From: Mucilaginibacter sp. UR6-1
GTDB lineage: Bacteria > Bacteroidota > Bacteroidia > Sphingobacteriales > Sphingobacteriaceae
Direction: 5' to 3'
Assembly: GCF_020880975.1 (NCBI RefSeq)
Contig: NZ_JAJIWP010000008.1
Coordinates: 26,151-90,150, forward strand
DNA length: 64,000 bases
The translations under genes were made by a program, and so were the position numbers. How positions within the stretch are numbered: position 1 is the stretch's first letter; each line of letters starts with the position of its first letter. The notes under the pieces are model-generated. The model was not told where the DNA came from. It made no database searches and saw nothing but the letters and a program-made list of their open reading frames with translations. Below are positions 7,908 to 16,907 of this stretch, one piece after another.

Positions 7908-9256
7908 TTTTTAACATAGGGTAATATCCAGTTGTAGTGCTGCCAGCTTAGCGGCTGCCTGGATAAATCAATAGTAGTATCGGTAAAAAGGGTTGAGCGG
8001 CGGCCGTTAAGGGCTACATAACATTCAGCATAAACTGCCGGTTTTTTTATGCCGCGTTGCGCGTAAACTCCGGCAAGGTAATGGGCATAACGCAGCATCA
8101 TATCGGGCTGTGTGCTCATCATTTTTTCTTGCAGGGGTGTTAAAAATTCGGCATTATTTACCTCATAGGCTTTTTTTGTAGATGGTTCCTTTACATAAAA
8201 AAAGGTATTGCCTGATTTTTCCATCAGCATAACCCGCCACGAAAAGCGGTATCCTTCTTCATACCAAAATAAATTGCCCGGGTAAAGCAAAAACCGCAGG
8301 GGAACAACAACCTGCAATGTAAAATATACTATGGCAGCACCGGTTAAAACACTTTTTAAACGGACCGGAACATGGTAGCTATTAAAGGTGCTGGCTGGTA
8401 AAAAGCTTGTATTGCCAATGCGGTTAAGCAGCCTTTGCTGCAAAGCCGAACTAAAGAAGGCAAAGCTGCAAATTATCATCACATAAGGAAACATGCCTAT
8501 ACCCGGGAAAAACAAGGCGGTTGCCAGGTGAAATCCTAAAACAAATACATAAGCTACAGGTCGGGTACGATAGTTTGTTAAGAAAAAAGCTATCAGGAGA
8601 TCATACACCGCGCCAAACCAGCTAAAAAAGTAGGCCACCCAGCTTTGATACATCAGGTTGCCTATAACAGGCAGGTGGCTTTTGGCAGGCAGCCACAGTT
8701 TCATGGGCATGGCGTTCAGCAGCCAGTCGGCATTAAGTTTTGCCAATCCGGCAAAAAAGTAGATGATACCTATTTGCAGCCTTATAGCGCCTATCGCCCA
8801 CAAGGGTACATAAGCTTTTTTAATACTTGGCCACAGTTTTACATCAACCGAAAAATACCTGTTGGCGGGCAGAAAAATCATCAGCAAAGCCGTAAGGCTG
8901 ATGAAGTAATAATGGTTAAGATAGTTGGTAACATCAATAAGCTCGATGTAAGTAAATGATAAAAAGAACAGTACGGCCGCAATACGATAAAACAGTCCGG
9001 TGGCAATAAGTAATGCTGATACGCCTACGCATAAGAACAGCAGGTGCATACCCGTATCGCCAAGCGGGCGTACCCATTCAAAACCCCAGTAGGTAAAGTA
9101 AAACTTTGGTTTAACGTACAGGTCGGTTATCCAGCCGTTAAGCCAGAAACGTAATGTCCCGGCCAGCATCATCAAGCCAAAAAGCACCCTGAATATTACC
9201 AGTGGTGCAATGGATACAGGGCGTTGAAAACGGGTGAAAAAACTGATAAGCGGCAT
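7904..9256 (-). CDS. HTTM domain membrane protein
   Basis: The 450-residue protein has a hydrophobic N-terminal two thirds with roughly eight membrane segments, followed by a soluble tail of about 130 residues. It matches the HTTM family, related to the membrane part of vitamin-K-dependent gamma-carboxylase, with markers such as the early RVLFGLMML segment and the NHYYFISL segment. The enzyme activity of bacterial HTTM proteins is not known. In Bacteroidota this family is often placed between an imelysin-like gene and a FecA-like receptor, as here, which suggests a part in the same metal uptake route. It overlaps the receptor start by four bases and follows the imelysin gene by 12. Confidence 0.85.
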   Translation of the reverse strand: MPLISFFTRFQRPVSIAPLVIFRVLFGLMMLAGTLRFWLNGWITDLYVKPKFYFTYWGFEWVRPLGDTGMHLLFLCVGVSALLIATGLFYRIAAVLFFLSFTYIELIDVTNYLNHYYFISLTALLMIFLPANRYFSVDVKLWPSIKKAYVPLWAIGAIRLQIGIIYFFAGLAKLNADWLLNAMPMKLWLPAKSHLPVIGNLMYQSWVAYFFSWFGAVYDLLIAFFLTNYRTRPVAYVFVLGFHLATALFFPGIGMFPYVMIICSFAFFSSALQQRLLNRIGNTSFLPASTFNSYHVPVRLKSVLTGAAIVYFTLQVVVPLRFLLYPGNLFWYEEGYRFSWRVMLMEKSGNTFFYVKEPSTKKAYEVNNAEFLTPLQEKMMSTQPDMMLRYAHYLAGVYAQRGIKKPAVYAECYVALNGRRSTLFTDTTIDLSRQPLSWQHYNWILPYVKK

Positions 9257-9268
9257 TATGTTTAATGT

Positions 9269-10357
9269 TTAATCACCGTCGGTATCCTGGTAAGTAATGC
9301 GCACACCTGTTGCTGATGCCACATCAGTTTTTATCAATGTAAGCAATAACTGCACCTCGCGGTATGCCGCTTCAATTTCTGTTTTGTTATTGGTAAGCGC
9401 GGTCGATAGCGGGTCGGGAATGGCTTTTAAGCTATTGATGGCTTTATCAAACTGGCTTAACACATCATCATTAAGCGGCTTTTGATTTAGAGCAACCAGA
9501 TAGTCAGACGTGCCTTTACCGCTGTTGTTGCCGGTAAACATGCGTTTTAAGTTGGTAAGGTTTTCAACCGCCAGCGCCACAGATATGCCCGCATTGTACC
9601 CTTCGGTATTTTCAGGAAACTGTGTACCGCCTGATTGTTTGCCAAATGGCCAGCCTATACGCGGGCCTTTCATCTGGTCCATTTCAAAAGCAAACTGGTT
9701 AATAAGGAAGGCTATCGGACTACCAGCATCTGAACGGGTATTGCCTGTAAACTGCGCACGATAGGTGTTGTTCCAGTTGTCAAGCACAGTTTTTGTCAGT
9801 GTTTTCATGCGGGCAAGCAGGTCTTCGGTATATTTTTTACGCTTTGCAGCCTCGGTGCCATTAAATTTAGCTACCGCGCCCGGCGAAAACAAAACATAAT
9901 CAAGTGCCGGGAAACCCTGCTGGTCTATAGACGAGTTTTGTGCAAGATTATAGGTACCCTTGGTTATGTTGCCGTCAATTACAGCATTATCAGTAGGGAA
10001 GGTGTTTAAAAAATTATTCAGCAAAACACTCTCTGCCGGGCCAAATTGGTTTACCGATACATGTTGGTATTGTAGGTAAGCACTTCTAAAAGCAACTTTT
10101 AATGTCAGTTGGTTGTCCGCATTCGGTGTAGCCAAAAAAGTATTGGCAGCGGTTTCAAGTGCGGCTATTTGTGTTTGCAGATCGGTATAAGCCGGTATAA
10201 TAAGGTTATCGGCGTAATTGGTGAGCATTGCGCCCTTATCAAAATTTGTAGCAACCGGGCCGTTATCTGTTCCTGATTTTTTTGAGCAGGCAATAATGAA
10301 AAAGGTAGCTGCCAAAACTGTTATTAAAAGGCCAGCCTTGATACGATCTGTTTTCAT
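9269..10357 (-). CDS. Imelysin family lipoprotein
   Basis: The start is placed at 10357 because the lipoprotein signal (MKTDRIKAG...IIAC, Cys24) begins there; the 23 codons upstream are out of character and overlap the hairpin at 10390. The mature protein is an all-helical imelysin (peptidase M75-like) domain with the late GPRIGWPFGK block. The family's GxHxxE motif is altered to GFPALDY (residues 148-154): His is Pro and Glu is Asp. Imelysin-like proteins (such as IrpA) are implicated in iron uptake. A metal site using the canonical His is not possible here. It lies between the DUF4856 and HTTM genes of the same operon. Confidence 0.88.
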   Translation of the reverse strand: MKTDRIKAGLLITVLAATFFIIACSKKSGTDNGPVATNFDKGAMLTNYADNLIIPAYTDLQTQIAALETAANTFLATPNADNQLTLKVAFRSAYLQYQHVSVNQFGPAESVLLNNFLNTFPTDNAVIDGNITKGTYNLAQNSSIDQQGFPALDYVLFSPGAVAKFNGTEAAKRKKYTEDLLARMKTLTKTVLDNWNNTYRAQFTGNTRSDAGSPIAFLINQFAFEMDQMKGPRIGWPFGKQSGGTQFPENTEGYNAGISVALAVENLTNLKRMFTGNNSGKGTSDYLVALNQKPLNDDVLSQFDKAINSLKAIPDPLSTALTNNKTEIEAAYREVQLLLTLIKTDVASATGVRITYQDTDGD

Positions 10358-10389
10358 GATGAAATTATTAAAAGGTATATTAAACAATG

Positions 10390-10418
10390 AAAGCTCCTGG
10401 CGTACTACCAGGAGCTTT
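10390..10418. promoter_or_regulatory. Strong intra-operon hairpin
   Basis: An 11-bp perfect stem (10390-10400 with 10408-10418) with a 7-base loop lies in the 77-base gap between the DUF4856 and imelysin genes. In the direction of transcription (leftward) only three Ts follow it, so it may act as an attenuator or as an RNA processing/stability element that sets the ratio of the two lipoproteins. Five Ts follow it on the plus strand. Confidence 0.7.
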
Positions 10419-10434
10419 TTATACAAAAAAATTG

Positions 10435-11514
10435 TTATTGTAAGCCGTAAGTGGCTTTCAGAATATTTTGAGCCTGAACAAGTTTGGCAAAGCCCGGCTC
10501 ATTTATCAGTATATAAAAGTCAGTACCAATAATGGTTTTAAGCGTTTGGAAGTCGGCATTTGACAGTTTAGTACGTGCCGAACGGTATTCAAAGCAAGAG
10601 ATAAAACCAAAACCTTCAGACAAAGCATGGAACTGGGTAGCCAGGTTGCCAACGTTTACTGATTGTGTAGGAATAGTGGTGTAAGCCAAAGCCGCGGCAG
10701 CAATAAGCTGTTCCCATTTATCCTGGATAATTGCAGCCTGCTCTTTAACTACTACATAATCTTTAGCGCCAATTGCTGCACGGCCTTTTAAAAATGCATT
10801 AAAAATAACGCCGCCTGCTTGTATACCTTTACCGCGTTCGGCAAGGTAACCACCCCATAAAAGCGGGCGGATAGGATCAGTATTGGCATAAACCTTTGCA
10901 GTATCATAATCGTTTGGCACGCTCAGGTAACCGAATGCTTCGTCCCATTGGCGCTGCATTGCAGTAGTACCATTAGTAACGGTGTTGTTATCGGCATTGG
11001 CAACGTTGTTCAGGATGTTAACCGCTTCTTTAAAGAAAAGCGCACCCATCATACCTTTTGCCACGGCCTGATTAAATTCAATTCCCTTACCATCTACCAG
11101 CCTGTTGCCGTAAAAACCGGCTACACCGGGGGCCGCAGGGGTTGCTCTTACAAGACTGTTTGCAGCACGTTGTGTAAAATAGCCTTTAAAGGTATCGCCA
11201 TTAGCGGTTTTTGCAGCCAGGTTAATGCCCGATGTATTTAAAGTAGCGTCAGCAAACGGCGCGTTGGTATTGTTAAAATAGTCGTTTGCTTTTGCAGCAG
11301 TAATGTCAGTTGTATTGGCTGAACCTAAATATGCGTTCAACTCTAAAGCCATTTTAACCCTTTGGGTAGATGTAAGGTAGTTGGCGCCCTCAAAGTTGTA
11401 AGTAGCAGGTACATCGTATTGCGGTATAGTATCCTCACTTTCATCTTTTGAACAAGCTGTTGCCAGTATTGCAACAGCTAATATAGCCAATGGGTAGTGT
11501 AAATAATTTTTCAT
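10435..11514 (-). CDS. DUF4856 family lipoprotein
   Basis: The 359-residue product has a lipobox (LATAC, Cys21) after a hydrophobic signal, then a mainly helical domain matching DUF4856: an early YNFEGANYLTSTQRVKM segment, a DEAFGYL segment in the middle, and FEYRSARTKLS near the end. DUF4856 proteins regularly sit first in operons with imelysin, HTTM and FecA-like genes, and resemble imelysins in being all-helical lipoproteins. The molecular function is unknown; a surface or periplasmic metal-binding role is inferred. It is the first gene of the leftward operon, read from the promoter region at 11572-11608. Confidence 0.88.
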   Translation of the reverse strand: MKNYLHYPLAILAVAILATACSKDESEDTIPQYDVPATYNFEGANYLTSTQRVKMALELNAYLGSANTTDITAAKANDYFNNTNAPFADATLNTSGINLAAKTANGDTFKGYFTQRAANSLVRATPAAPGVAGFYGNRLVDGKGIEFNQAVAKGMMGALFFKEAVNILNNVANADNNTVTNGTTAMQRQWDEAFGYLSVPNDYDTAKVYANTDPIRPLLWGGYLAERGKGIQAGGVIFNAFLKGRAAIGAKDYVVVKEQAAIIQDKWEQLIAAAALAYTTIPTQSVNVGNLATQFHALSEGFGFISCFEYRSARTKLSNADFQTLKTIIGTDFYILINEPGFAKLVQAQNILKATYGLQ

Positions 11515-11571
11515 GATCTTTGCGGTGTTCAGTTGTTATTTTTAATAAGTCTAAATAGTGCTAACTGGTGG

Positions 11572-11608
11572 CAAATATGAAATCACTTTCTAAAGAAATT
11601 CTTAAGAA
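11572..11608 (-). promoter_or_regulatory. Promoter and operator-like palindromes of the uptake operon
   Basis: On the minus strand, CATATTTG at 11579-11572 resembles the Bacteroidota -7 element (TAnnTTTG with one mismatch). Upstream of it are two adjacent palindromes, TTTCTAAAGAAA (11587-11598) and TTCTTAAGAA (11599-11608). Their centres are 11 bases apart, one turn of the helix, which is typical of OmpR-family dimers bound next to a weak promoter. The region lies between the DUF4856 gene and the regulator at 11648. Confidence 0.5.
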
Positions 11609-11647
11609 ATGATGTTTTATTTCACTTTTTTTAAATGCAGCCCTTAT

Positions 11648-12322
11648 ATGAAAATATTATTTGTTGAAGACGAACCCGTGCTGATGGAAGAAATGACAGT
11701 CTATTTTTCATCACAGGGATATGTGTGTGAACAGGCCACAACATTTTTTCAGTCATTGGGTAAGGTTGAAACATATGCTTATGATATAGCAGTACTTGAT
11801 GTTAAGTTACCCGACGGCTCGGGCCTTGACCTTATACCGTTGATACTAAATAAATCGCCGGAAACAGGTATTATTATACTTACCGCAAATAATTCGCTTA
11901 ATGATAAACTTGAGGGGCTTAACTCAGGCGCTGATGATTACCTCACCAAGCCTTTTTACGTAGAGGAACTAAGCGCGAGGGTAAACGCCATTTATCGCCG
12001 TAAAACCCTGAAAACCTCGGAAAATTTAAAGTTTGCCGACTTTATGATAGACCCGCAGTTGAAAGAGTTGTATTATAAAGATGAAGAGATACAGCTTACA
12101 AAAAAAGAATACCAGTTATTGATGTACTTTGTAGTGAACAAAAACCGGGTGGTGAGCAAGTCGGCAATTGCGGAGCATATTTGGGGCGATAATTTTGACC
12201 AGGCAGATAACTTTGACGCGGTATATGTACACCTTACCAATCTACGTAAAAAACTTAACCAGGCCGCCCAGCACGATTATATTAAAACCGTTTACGGCAT
12301 GGGTTATAAATTTAGCTGTTAA
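11648..12322 (+). CDS. OmpR-family response regulator of the uptake locus
   Basis: The start is placed at 11648 (MKILFVEDEPVL) because the acidic pocket of a receiver begins there; the 13 codons upstream belong to no domain. The 224-residue protein has phospho-acceptor Asp51 in VLDVKLPDGSG, Lys101 in DDYLTKPF, and a winged-helix domain ending in YIKTVYGMGYKFSC. Its stop codon overlaps the kinase start by one base (TAATG), so the two are translated as a pair. It is divergent from the DUF4856 operon and followed by an outer-membrane receptor, making both its likely targets. It is a paralogue of the orphan regulator at 4728. Confidence 0.95.
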   Translation: MKILFVEDEPVLMEEMTVYFSSQGYVCEQATTFFQSLGKVETYAYDIAVLDVKLPDGSGLDLIPLILNKSPETGIIILTANNSLNDKLEGLNSGADDYLTKPFYVEELSARVNAIYRRKTLKTSENLKFADFMIDPQLKELYYKDEEIQLTKKEYQLLMYFVVNKNRVVSKSAIAEHIWGDNFDQADNFDAVYVHLTNLRKKLNQAAQHDYIKTVYGMGYKFSC

Positions 12323-13566
12323 TGAAACTTATTGTTAAAACCAGTTTGCATTACCTGTGGCTCAGCCTATCTATACTGCTTGCTACGGGTGCTATCTTTT
12401 ACCTGGTTTTAAGAGATAATATATCTTCAGAAATACGTGAACAGCTTGAACTGCAGGTTGACATGATTTCGCAGGAAGTTGAAAAAGGGCACCAGGTTAT
12501 TTTTCCACTGGTTGAGTTAAAAGAACTATCGGCCAAAACGATAGCTCCATCAGTTTTTAAGGATACCCTTATTTATGATCATCTGCAGGATGAGCATGAA
12601 GGTTATTATTATCTGAGCGAAACTAAGATAATCAACAATAAGCCTTACAACATTAAGGTAATGACCACCTATATAGGCTGGAACGAGTATCTCAAAACCA
12701 TCAGTTTAATATTTTTAGGGCTAACATTTTTGTTGGTTACCGCGGGTATTGTGGTTAATTACTTTATCAGCAAAAATATATGGCGGCCATTCCTTAATAA
12801 TTTATCCATATTAAAAGAGCACTCGGTGCAAGCCCGTACCGATTTGGCATTGGAAAAATCGGACATTGATGAGTTTGAGCAATTGAACGCCGTACTGCAT
12901 GAATATGCCGACCGCAACCGGAAAGAATACACGGGTTTGCAAGAATTTACCGAAAACGCTTCGCACGAATTACAAACGCCTATAAGCATTATCCGTGCAA
13001 GACTGGAGGGTATGAGCCAACTGCCTTTAACAAATGAGGCTGTAAACTACGTAAGTGACGCGAAACAGGCTTTAGACAGGCTAAGCAAAGTAAATAAGGG
13101 CCTGTTATTGCTTGCCAAGCTTACGCACGATAATTTTCCAGATCAGCAGGCATTACCGGTATCGGCCATACTTACCGGGCAAATTGTTCAGCTTGAAGAA
13201 CTTTTTGAAAGCCGGGGGTTAAAGCTTCAGCAGGATATTCAAAAAATATCAGTTAAGGCAAGTCCGCACTTATTTGATATCCTGATAGCAAACTTTTTAT
13301 CAAACATACTAAAACACGCCAACCGCGAGGGGTTTGTAGCTATAGTGCTTGACAGCGACAAGCTTAACTTTACCAATGAAGGCGAACCGCTACCCTTCGC
13401 CGAAAAGGAGCTGTTTGCCAGGTTCAAAAAAAATCATCAGCCATCGGCAGGTGTTGGCCTTGGGCTCTCGATAATTAACCAGATATGTCTTGTACATAAA
13501 TGGAGGGTGACTTATCAATACACCGGGGGCAGGCATAACTTCACGGTGTGGTTCAATAATAATTAA
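12322..13566 (+). CDS. Sensor histidine kinase partner of the regulator at 11648
   Basis: The 414-residue protein has two membrane segments (about residues 8-30 and 127-149) around a periplasmic sensor of roughly 95 residues. A linker follows, then the phospho-acceptor His215 in ENASHELQTP, an N-box near NFLSNILKHA and a glycine-rich box GVGLGLS in the ATPase domain. The kinase should phosphorylate Asp51 of the regulator with which it overlaps. The sensor domain shows no family I recognise. The link to iron or another metal comes only from the neighbouring uptake genes. Confidence 0.93.
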   Translation: MKLIVKTSLHYLWLSLSILLATGAIFYLVLRDNISSEIREQLELQVDMISQEVEKGHQVIFPLVELKELSAKTIAPSVFKDTLIYDHLQDEHEGYYYLSETKIINNKPYNIKVMTTYIGWNEYLKTISLIFLGLTFLLVTAGIVVNYFISKNIWRPFLNNLSILKEHSVQARTDLALEKSDIDEFEQLNAVLHEYADRNRKEYTGLQEFTENASHELQTPISIIRARLEGMSQLPLTNEAVNYVSDAKQALDRLSKVNKGLLLLAKLTHDNFPDQQALPVSAILTGQIVQLEELFESRGLKLQQDIQKISVKASPHLFDILIANFLSNILKHANREGFVAIVLDSDKLNFTNEGEPLPFAEKELFARFKKNHQPSAGVGLGLSIINQICLVHKWRVTYQYTGGRHNFTVWFNNN

Positions 13567-13618
13567 GAATTCCTTTAGTATCGGTTAAGAAAATCTTTTA
13601 AATCGTATTTCAACTTTG
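13563..13618 (+). promoter_or_regulatory. Promoter region with TTAAGAA repeats before the receptor gene
   Basis: TTAAGAA occurs at 13563-13569 and 13585-13591, 22 bases apart, with TTTAGTA-like and TTTTAAA-like sites at about one-turn spacing between and after them. CAACTTTG at 13611-13618 resembles a weak -7 element with the same T-to-C change as the promoter at 11572. The repeats end about 20 bases before it, fitting activation by an OmpR-type regulator. The first repeat overlaps the kinase stop codon. Confidence 0.45.
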
Positions 13619-13638
13619 CCTGCATAACAATAAAAATT

Positions 13639-16050
13639 ATGCTGCAAATACGATATGTAGTAGTGCTACTGATTATGCCATTTATGGTAAAGGCGCAAAG
13701 CACAGCAGTTACGCTATCAGGGCAAATTACTGAACCCGATACTAAAACAGGGGTGCCTTTTGTTAGCATTGTACTTAAAACCGACAAAGACAGCACATTT
13801 AAAACAGGCACCGTTAGCAATGATGAGGGGCGGTTTACCATGGCCGATGTTACACCGGGAAAATACATCCTCGTGATATCATCTATGGGATATCAAACCA
13901 AAACAAAGCAGGTGTTGATGGGTAACCTTAGCCCGTTTTTAGATTTGGGCGCTATAGCGTTTCAGCCTGATACACGACAGCTAAAAGAAGTGCAGATCAC
14001 TGCACAGCAGGCCGAGGGACTGCACAGCAAAATGGATAAAAAAACCTATTCGGTTGCTGATAATGTAAGCCAAATTGGTGGCTCGGTACTACAGGCTATG
14101 AAAAATCTGCCGGGTGTTACCACCACTCAAGACGGGAAAATTGAACTTCGAGGCAGCGACAAGGTAGCCGTATTGGTTGATGGTAAGCAAACCGCGCTTA
14201 CCGGTTTTGGCAACCAAACCGGGCTTGACAATATCCCTGCATCCGCTGTTGAGCGTATCGAAATCATTAACAACCCATCAGCAAAGTTTGATTCGAACGG
14301 CAATGCAGGTATCATCAACATCATCTACAAAAAAAATAAGCAGCAGGGTTTTAATGGTAAAGTAGGTTTTACCGGCGGCTTAGGTGCGTTGTGGGAAAAG
14401 CAGGCAAATCTGCCCGGCATCCGTCCGCAATATAAGCGTACGCCCAAATTCAATCCTTCGGTATCGCTAAACTATCGTAAAAATAAAGTGAACATTTTTT
14501 TCCAGGGCGACTGGCTGTATACCGAAACGCTGAACCGGAACGAGTTTGGCGAACGTATTTATGACAGTGGCGACATTGTTCGCCAGCAAATAAAACGTAA
14601 CCGCAATACATCATATGCTACCGTTAAAACCGGGGTAGACTGGAATATGAATGACCAAAACACACTCACCGTTTCAGGATTGTTTAACCGCGAAAAAATA
14701 ATTGACAGGGGGGATATACCATACTTCAATGCCGATCTTTCTGAACGCCGCCGCCTGTGGCAGTTTTTAGAGGATGAGGTTAAATATACCGCTACGGCAA
14801 CGGCATCATATCAACATAAATTTACACAGCCGGGCCATGTGCTGAATGCAGGGTTCAATTACACTTTTCACCGTGAAGACGAGAAGTATTTTTTTACCAA
14901 TATTATGCCCGATTATACAGGTGAAGATTCGTTCAAGCTACTGTCTGACGAGCAGGTGTTTGATTTGACACTTGATTATATCCGTCCGTTAAAATATGGC
15001 CGGATAGAGGGTGGCATAAAACTACGAAAGCGGAATATCCCTGCCAATATGCAGTTTTTCCCGGGGCTGAACTCGCCCATAGACATTGATGCAGGTGGCT
15101 GGGCCGAATATAAGGAAACCATACCGGCGGTTTACGGCAATTATGTGTTCGAAAGCGAAAAACTTGAACTGGAAGCAGGCTTACGTGTGGAATATGTAAA
15201 GGTAGATTATGAGGTTAACCCCGGTCATAACACTTATAAAAGCGATGGCTATTCATACACACAGCCATTCCCGAGTTTTAGGCTGGCCTATAAGTTTAAC
15301 AGTGATAATAAGCTATCCATATTCTACAATCGCCGTGTAGACCGGCCGAATGAGGTAGATATCCGCATTTTCCCTAAATATGATGAGCCTGAGGTATTAA
15401 AAGTGGGTAACCCGGCGCTTCGTCCGCAATTTACCAGTTCGTTTGAGTTAGGGTACAAAACACAATGGGGTAAGGGGTATTTTTATTCGGCAGCATATCA
15501 CCGCATTGCTGATGCTACGATTACCCGCATAGCTACGCAGGTACCCGGCGAGCTGATCATCTACAATATTTTTCAAAACGCCGGACGAAGTTACAATACC
15601 GGTACCGAACTGATATTTCAGCAGCAACTTGCGCCATGGTTTACCTTTAACACTAACGTTAATATTTACCGTAACACCATTAACGCCTTTACGGTTGAGA
15701 ATAAATACCCTGTGCCAACCACTTTTACATCGGCTTTGCAAAGGCTCACTTCGGGCAACGTAAAATTTAACGGCATGCTCAAATTTGCCCAAAAACTTGA
15801 AGCACAGTTAACAGCTATGTATCTGGCACCGGATATTATTCCGCAAGGAAAAATTGGTTCACGCTTTTCGCTTGATTTTGGCTTAAAGAAGCAGATACAA
15901 AAAGGCAGGGGAGAAGTATTCCTTAACGCAACCGACCTGCTGAATACGTTAAATATAAAGCGTGAAGTAAACGGCAATGGCTTTCGTTTAATAACCAATG
16001 ATTATTATGAAACCCAGGTTTTCAGGCTGGGGTATAGTTATAAATTTTAA
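13639..16050 (+). CDS. Outer-membrane beta-barrel receptor (TonB-dependent receptor family)
   Basis: The 803-residue protein has a signal peptide, a carboxypeptidase-regulatory-like domain (about residues 25-110), a plug with MKNLPGVTTTQDGKIELRG and VERIEIINNPSAKFDSNGN, and a barrel ending in YETQVFRLGYSYKF. This layout matches the outer_membrane beta-barrel family 3 found widely in Bacteroidota, whose substrates are mostly unknown. It follows the kinase gene by 72 bases in the same direction and is preceded by operator-like repeats, so it is probably controlled by that two-component system. It is not closely similar to the FecA-like receptor at 5484. Confidence 0.9.
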   Translation: MLQIRYVVVLLIMPFMVKAQSTAVTLSGQITEPDTKTGVPFVSIVLKTDKDSTFKTGTVSNDEGRFTMADVTPGKYILVISSMGYQTKTKQVLMGNLSPFLDLGAIAFQPDTRQLKEVQITAQQAEGLHSKMDKKTYSVADNVSQIGGSVLQAMKNLPGVTTTQDGKIELRGSDKVAVLVDGKQTALTGFGNQTGLDNIPASAVERIEIINNPSAKFDSNGNAGIINIIYKKNKQQGFNGKVGFTGGLGALWEKQANLPGIRPQYKRTPKFNPSVSLNYRKNKVNIFFQGDWLYTETLNRNEFGERIYDSGDIVRQQIKRNRNTSYATVKTGVDWNMNDQNTLTVSGLFNREKIIDRGDIPYFNADLSERRRLWQFLEDEVKYTATATASYQHKFTQPGHVLNAGFNYTFHREDEKYFFTNIMPDYTGEDSFKLLSDEQVFDLTLDYIRPLKYGRIEGGIKLRKRNIPANMQFFPGLNSPIDIDAGGWAEYKETIPAVYGNYVFESEKLELEAGLRVEYVKVDYEVNPGHNTYKSDGYSYTQPFPSFRLAYKFNSDNKLSIFYNRRVDRPNEVDIRIFPKYDEPEVLKVGNPALRPQFTSSFELGYKTQWGKGYFYSAAYHRIADATITRIATQVPGELIIYNIFQNAGRSYNTGTELIFQQQLAPWFTFNTNVNIYRNTINAFTVENKYPVPTTFTSALQRLTSGNVKFNGMLKFAQKLEAQLTAMYLAPDIIPQGKIGSRFSLDFGLKKQIQKGRGEVFLNATDLLNTLNIKREVNGNGFRLITNDYYETQVFRLGYSYKF

Positions 16051-16292
16051 TAGGGATAGCAGTTTAATTTGCTGACAAATTTTTTATTTGGAGGTAAGCG
16101 GAGATGGATAGATTCAAACCTATCCAATTATTACATTGATGTATAATAATTTACGGCGGGTTTAAAAAGTTGACTACCTATAGACTCACTGTTTTTTCTT
16201 AGCCTGAATTTTGGCATGATTGTGTTTACAGATTATTACGAGGACTGATCAGTAGAAGATTATACAATTTCAGGAAATATTCAGGCTGGTAA

Positions 16293-16907
16293 TCATCGTT
16301 GCTTTGTAAGATGTTGCGTAACCGGAGGCTGCTTTCTAACAGACTGCTTTCTGATACGACTAAGTGTTTCCCTTGTTAAACCAAGAAACGATGCGATCAT
16401 GTATAACGGTACACGATTGTAGAGGGTTGGATATGCTGCAACAAAATTTTCATATCTCAATTCCCCTGTTTCGCTGATATTGCTGTAGATCCGGTTCTGA
16501 TGCGCTTCGAAGTTCCTGGCAGTTAAATGTTCGATCATCTGTTTAAAAGCCGGAATTGTACCGATAAGATATTCCCATTTCTCTTTAGTGAATATGATCA
16601 GTTCGCTGTTTTCCAGGGCCTCGATATAGCAATTGGAAGGCTGGCCACTCATGAAACTGGTGTAATCGGAGATCCACCAGTTCTCTATGGCAAATTTCAT
16701 GATATGTTCCTGCCCATCATCTCCAACCCTGAACAGCCGAAAGCTTCCCTTTACAACAAAAGCACTAAAATTGCTGACCTGCCCCTCTTCTAATAAATAT
16801 TGACCCTTGCGGACCTTTTTCGTTACCGAAACGCCTTGAATCGTGTCTGTTTCGGTTTGACTAAAGCCTCCTTTTTCCTGAAGATATTTTATGAAAATGT
16901 CGAACAT
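16293..16907 (-). CDS. Crp/Fnr family transcriptional regulator
   Basis: The 204-residue protein has a cyclic-nucleotide-binding-like domain (about residues 20-125, with the LLEEGQVSNFSAFVVKGSFRLF pattern of this fold split by loops) and a C-terminal helix-turn-helix with MIASFLGLTRETLSRIRK. It lacks Fnr-type cysteines, so it does not look like an iron-sulfur sensor. Many Bacteroidota Crp-like proteins of this size regulate nearby oxidoreductases, and the SDR gene upstream at 17230 is a plausible target. The 3' end is followed by a 240-base gap with no gene before the receptor at 16050. Confidence 0.88.
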   Translation of the reverse strand: MFDIFIKYLQEKGGFSQTETDTIQGVSVTKKVRKGQYLLEEGQVSNFSAFVVKGSFRLFRVGDDGQEHIMKFAIENWWISDYTSFMSGQPSNCYIEALENSELIIFTKEKWEYLIGTIPAFKQMIEHLTARNFEAHQNRIYSNISETGELRYENFVAAYPTLYNRVPLYMIASFLGLTRETLSRIRKQSVRKQPPVTQHLTKQR

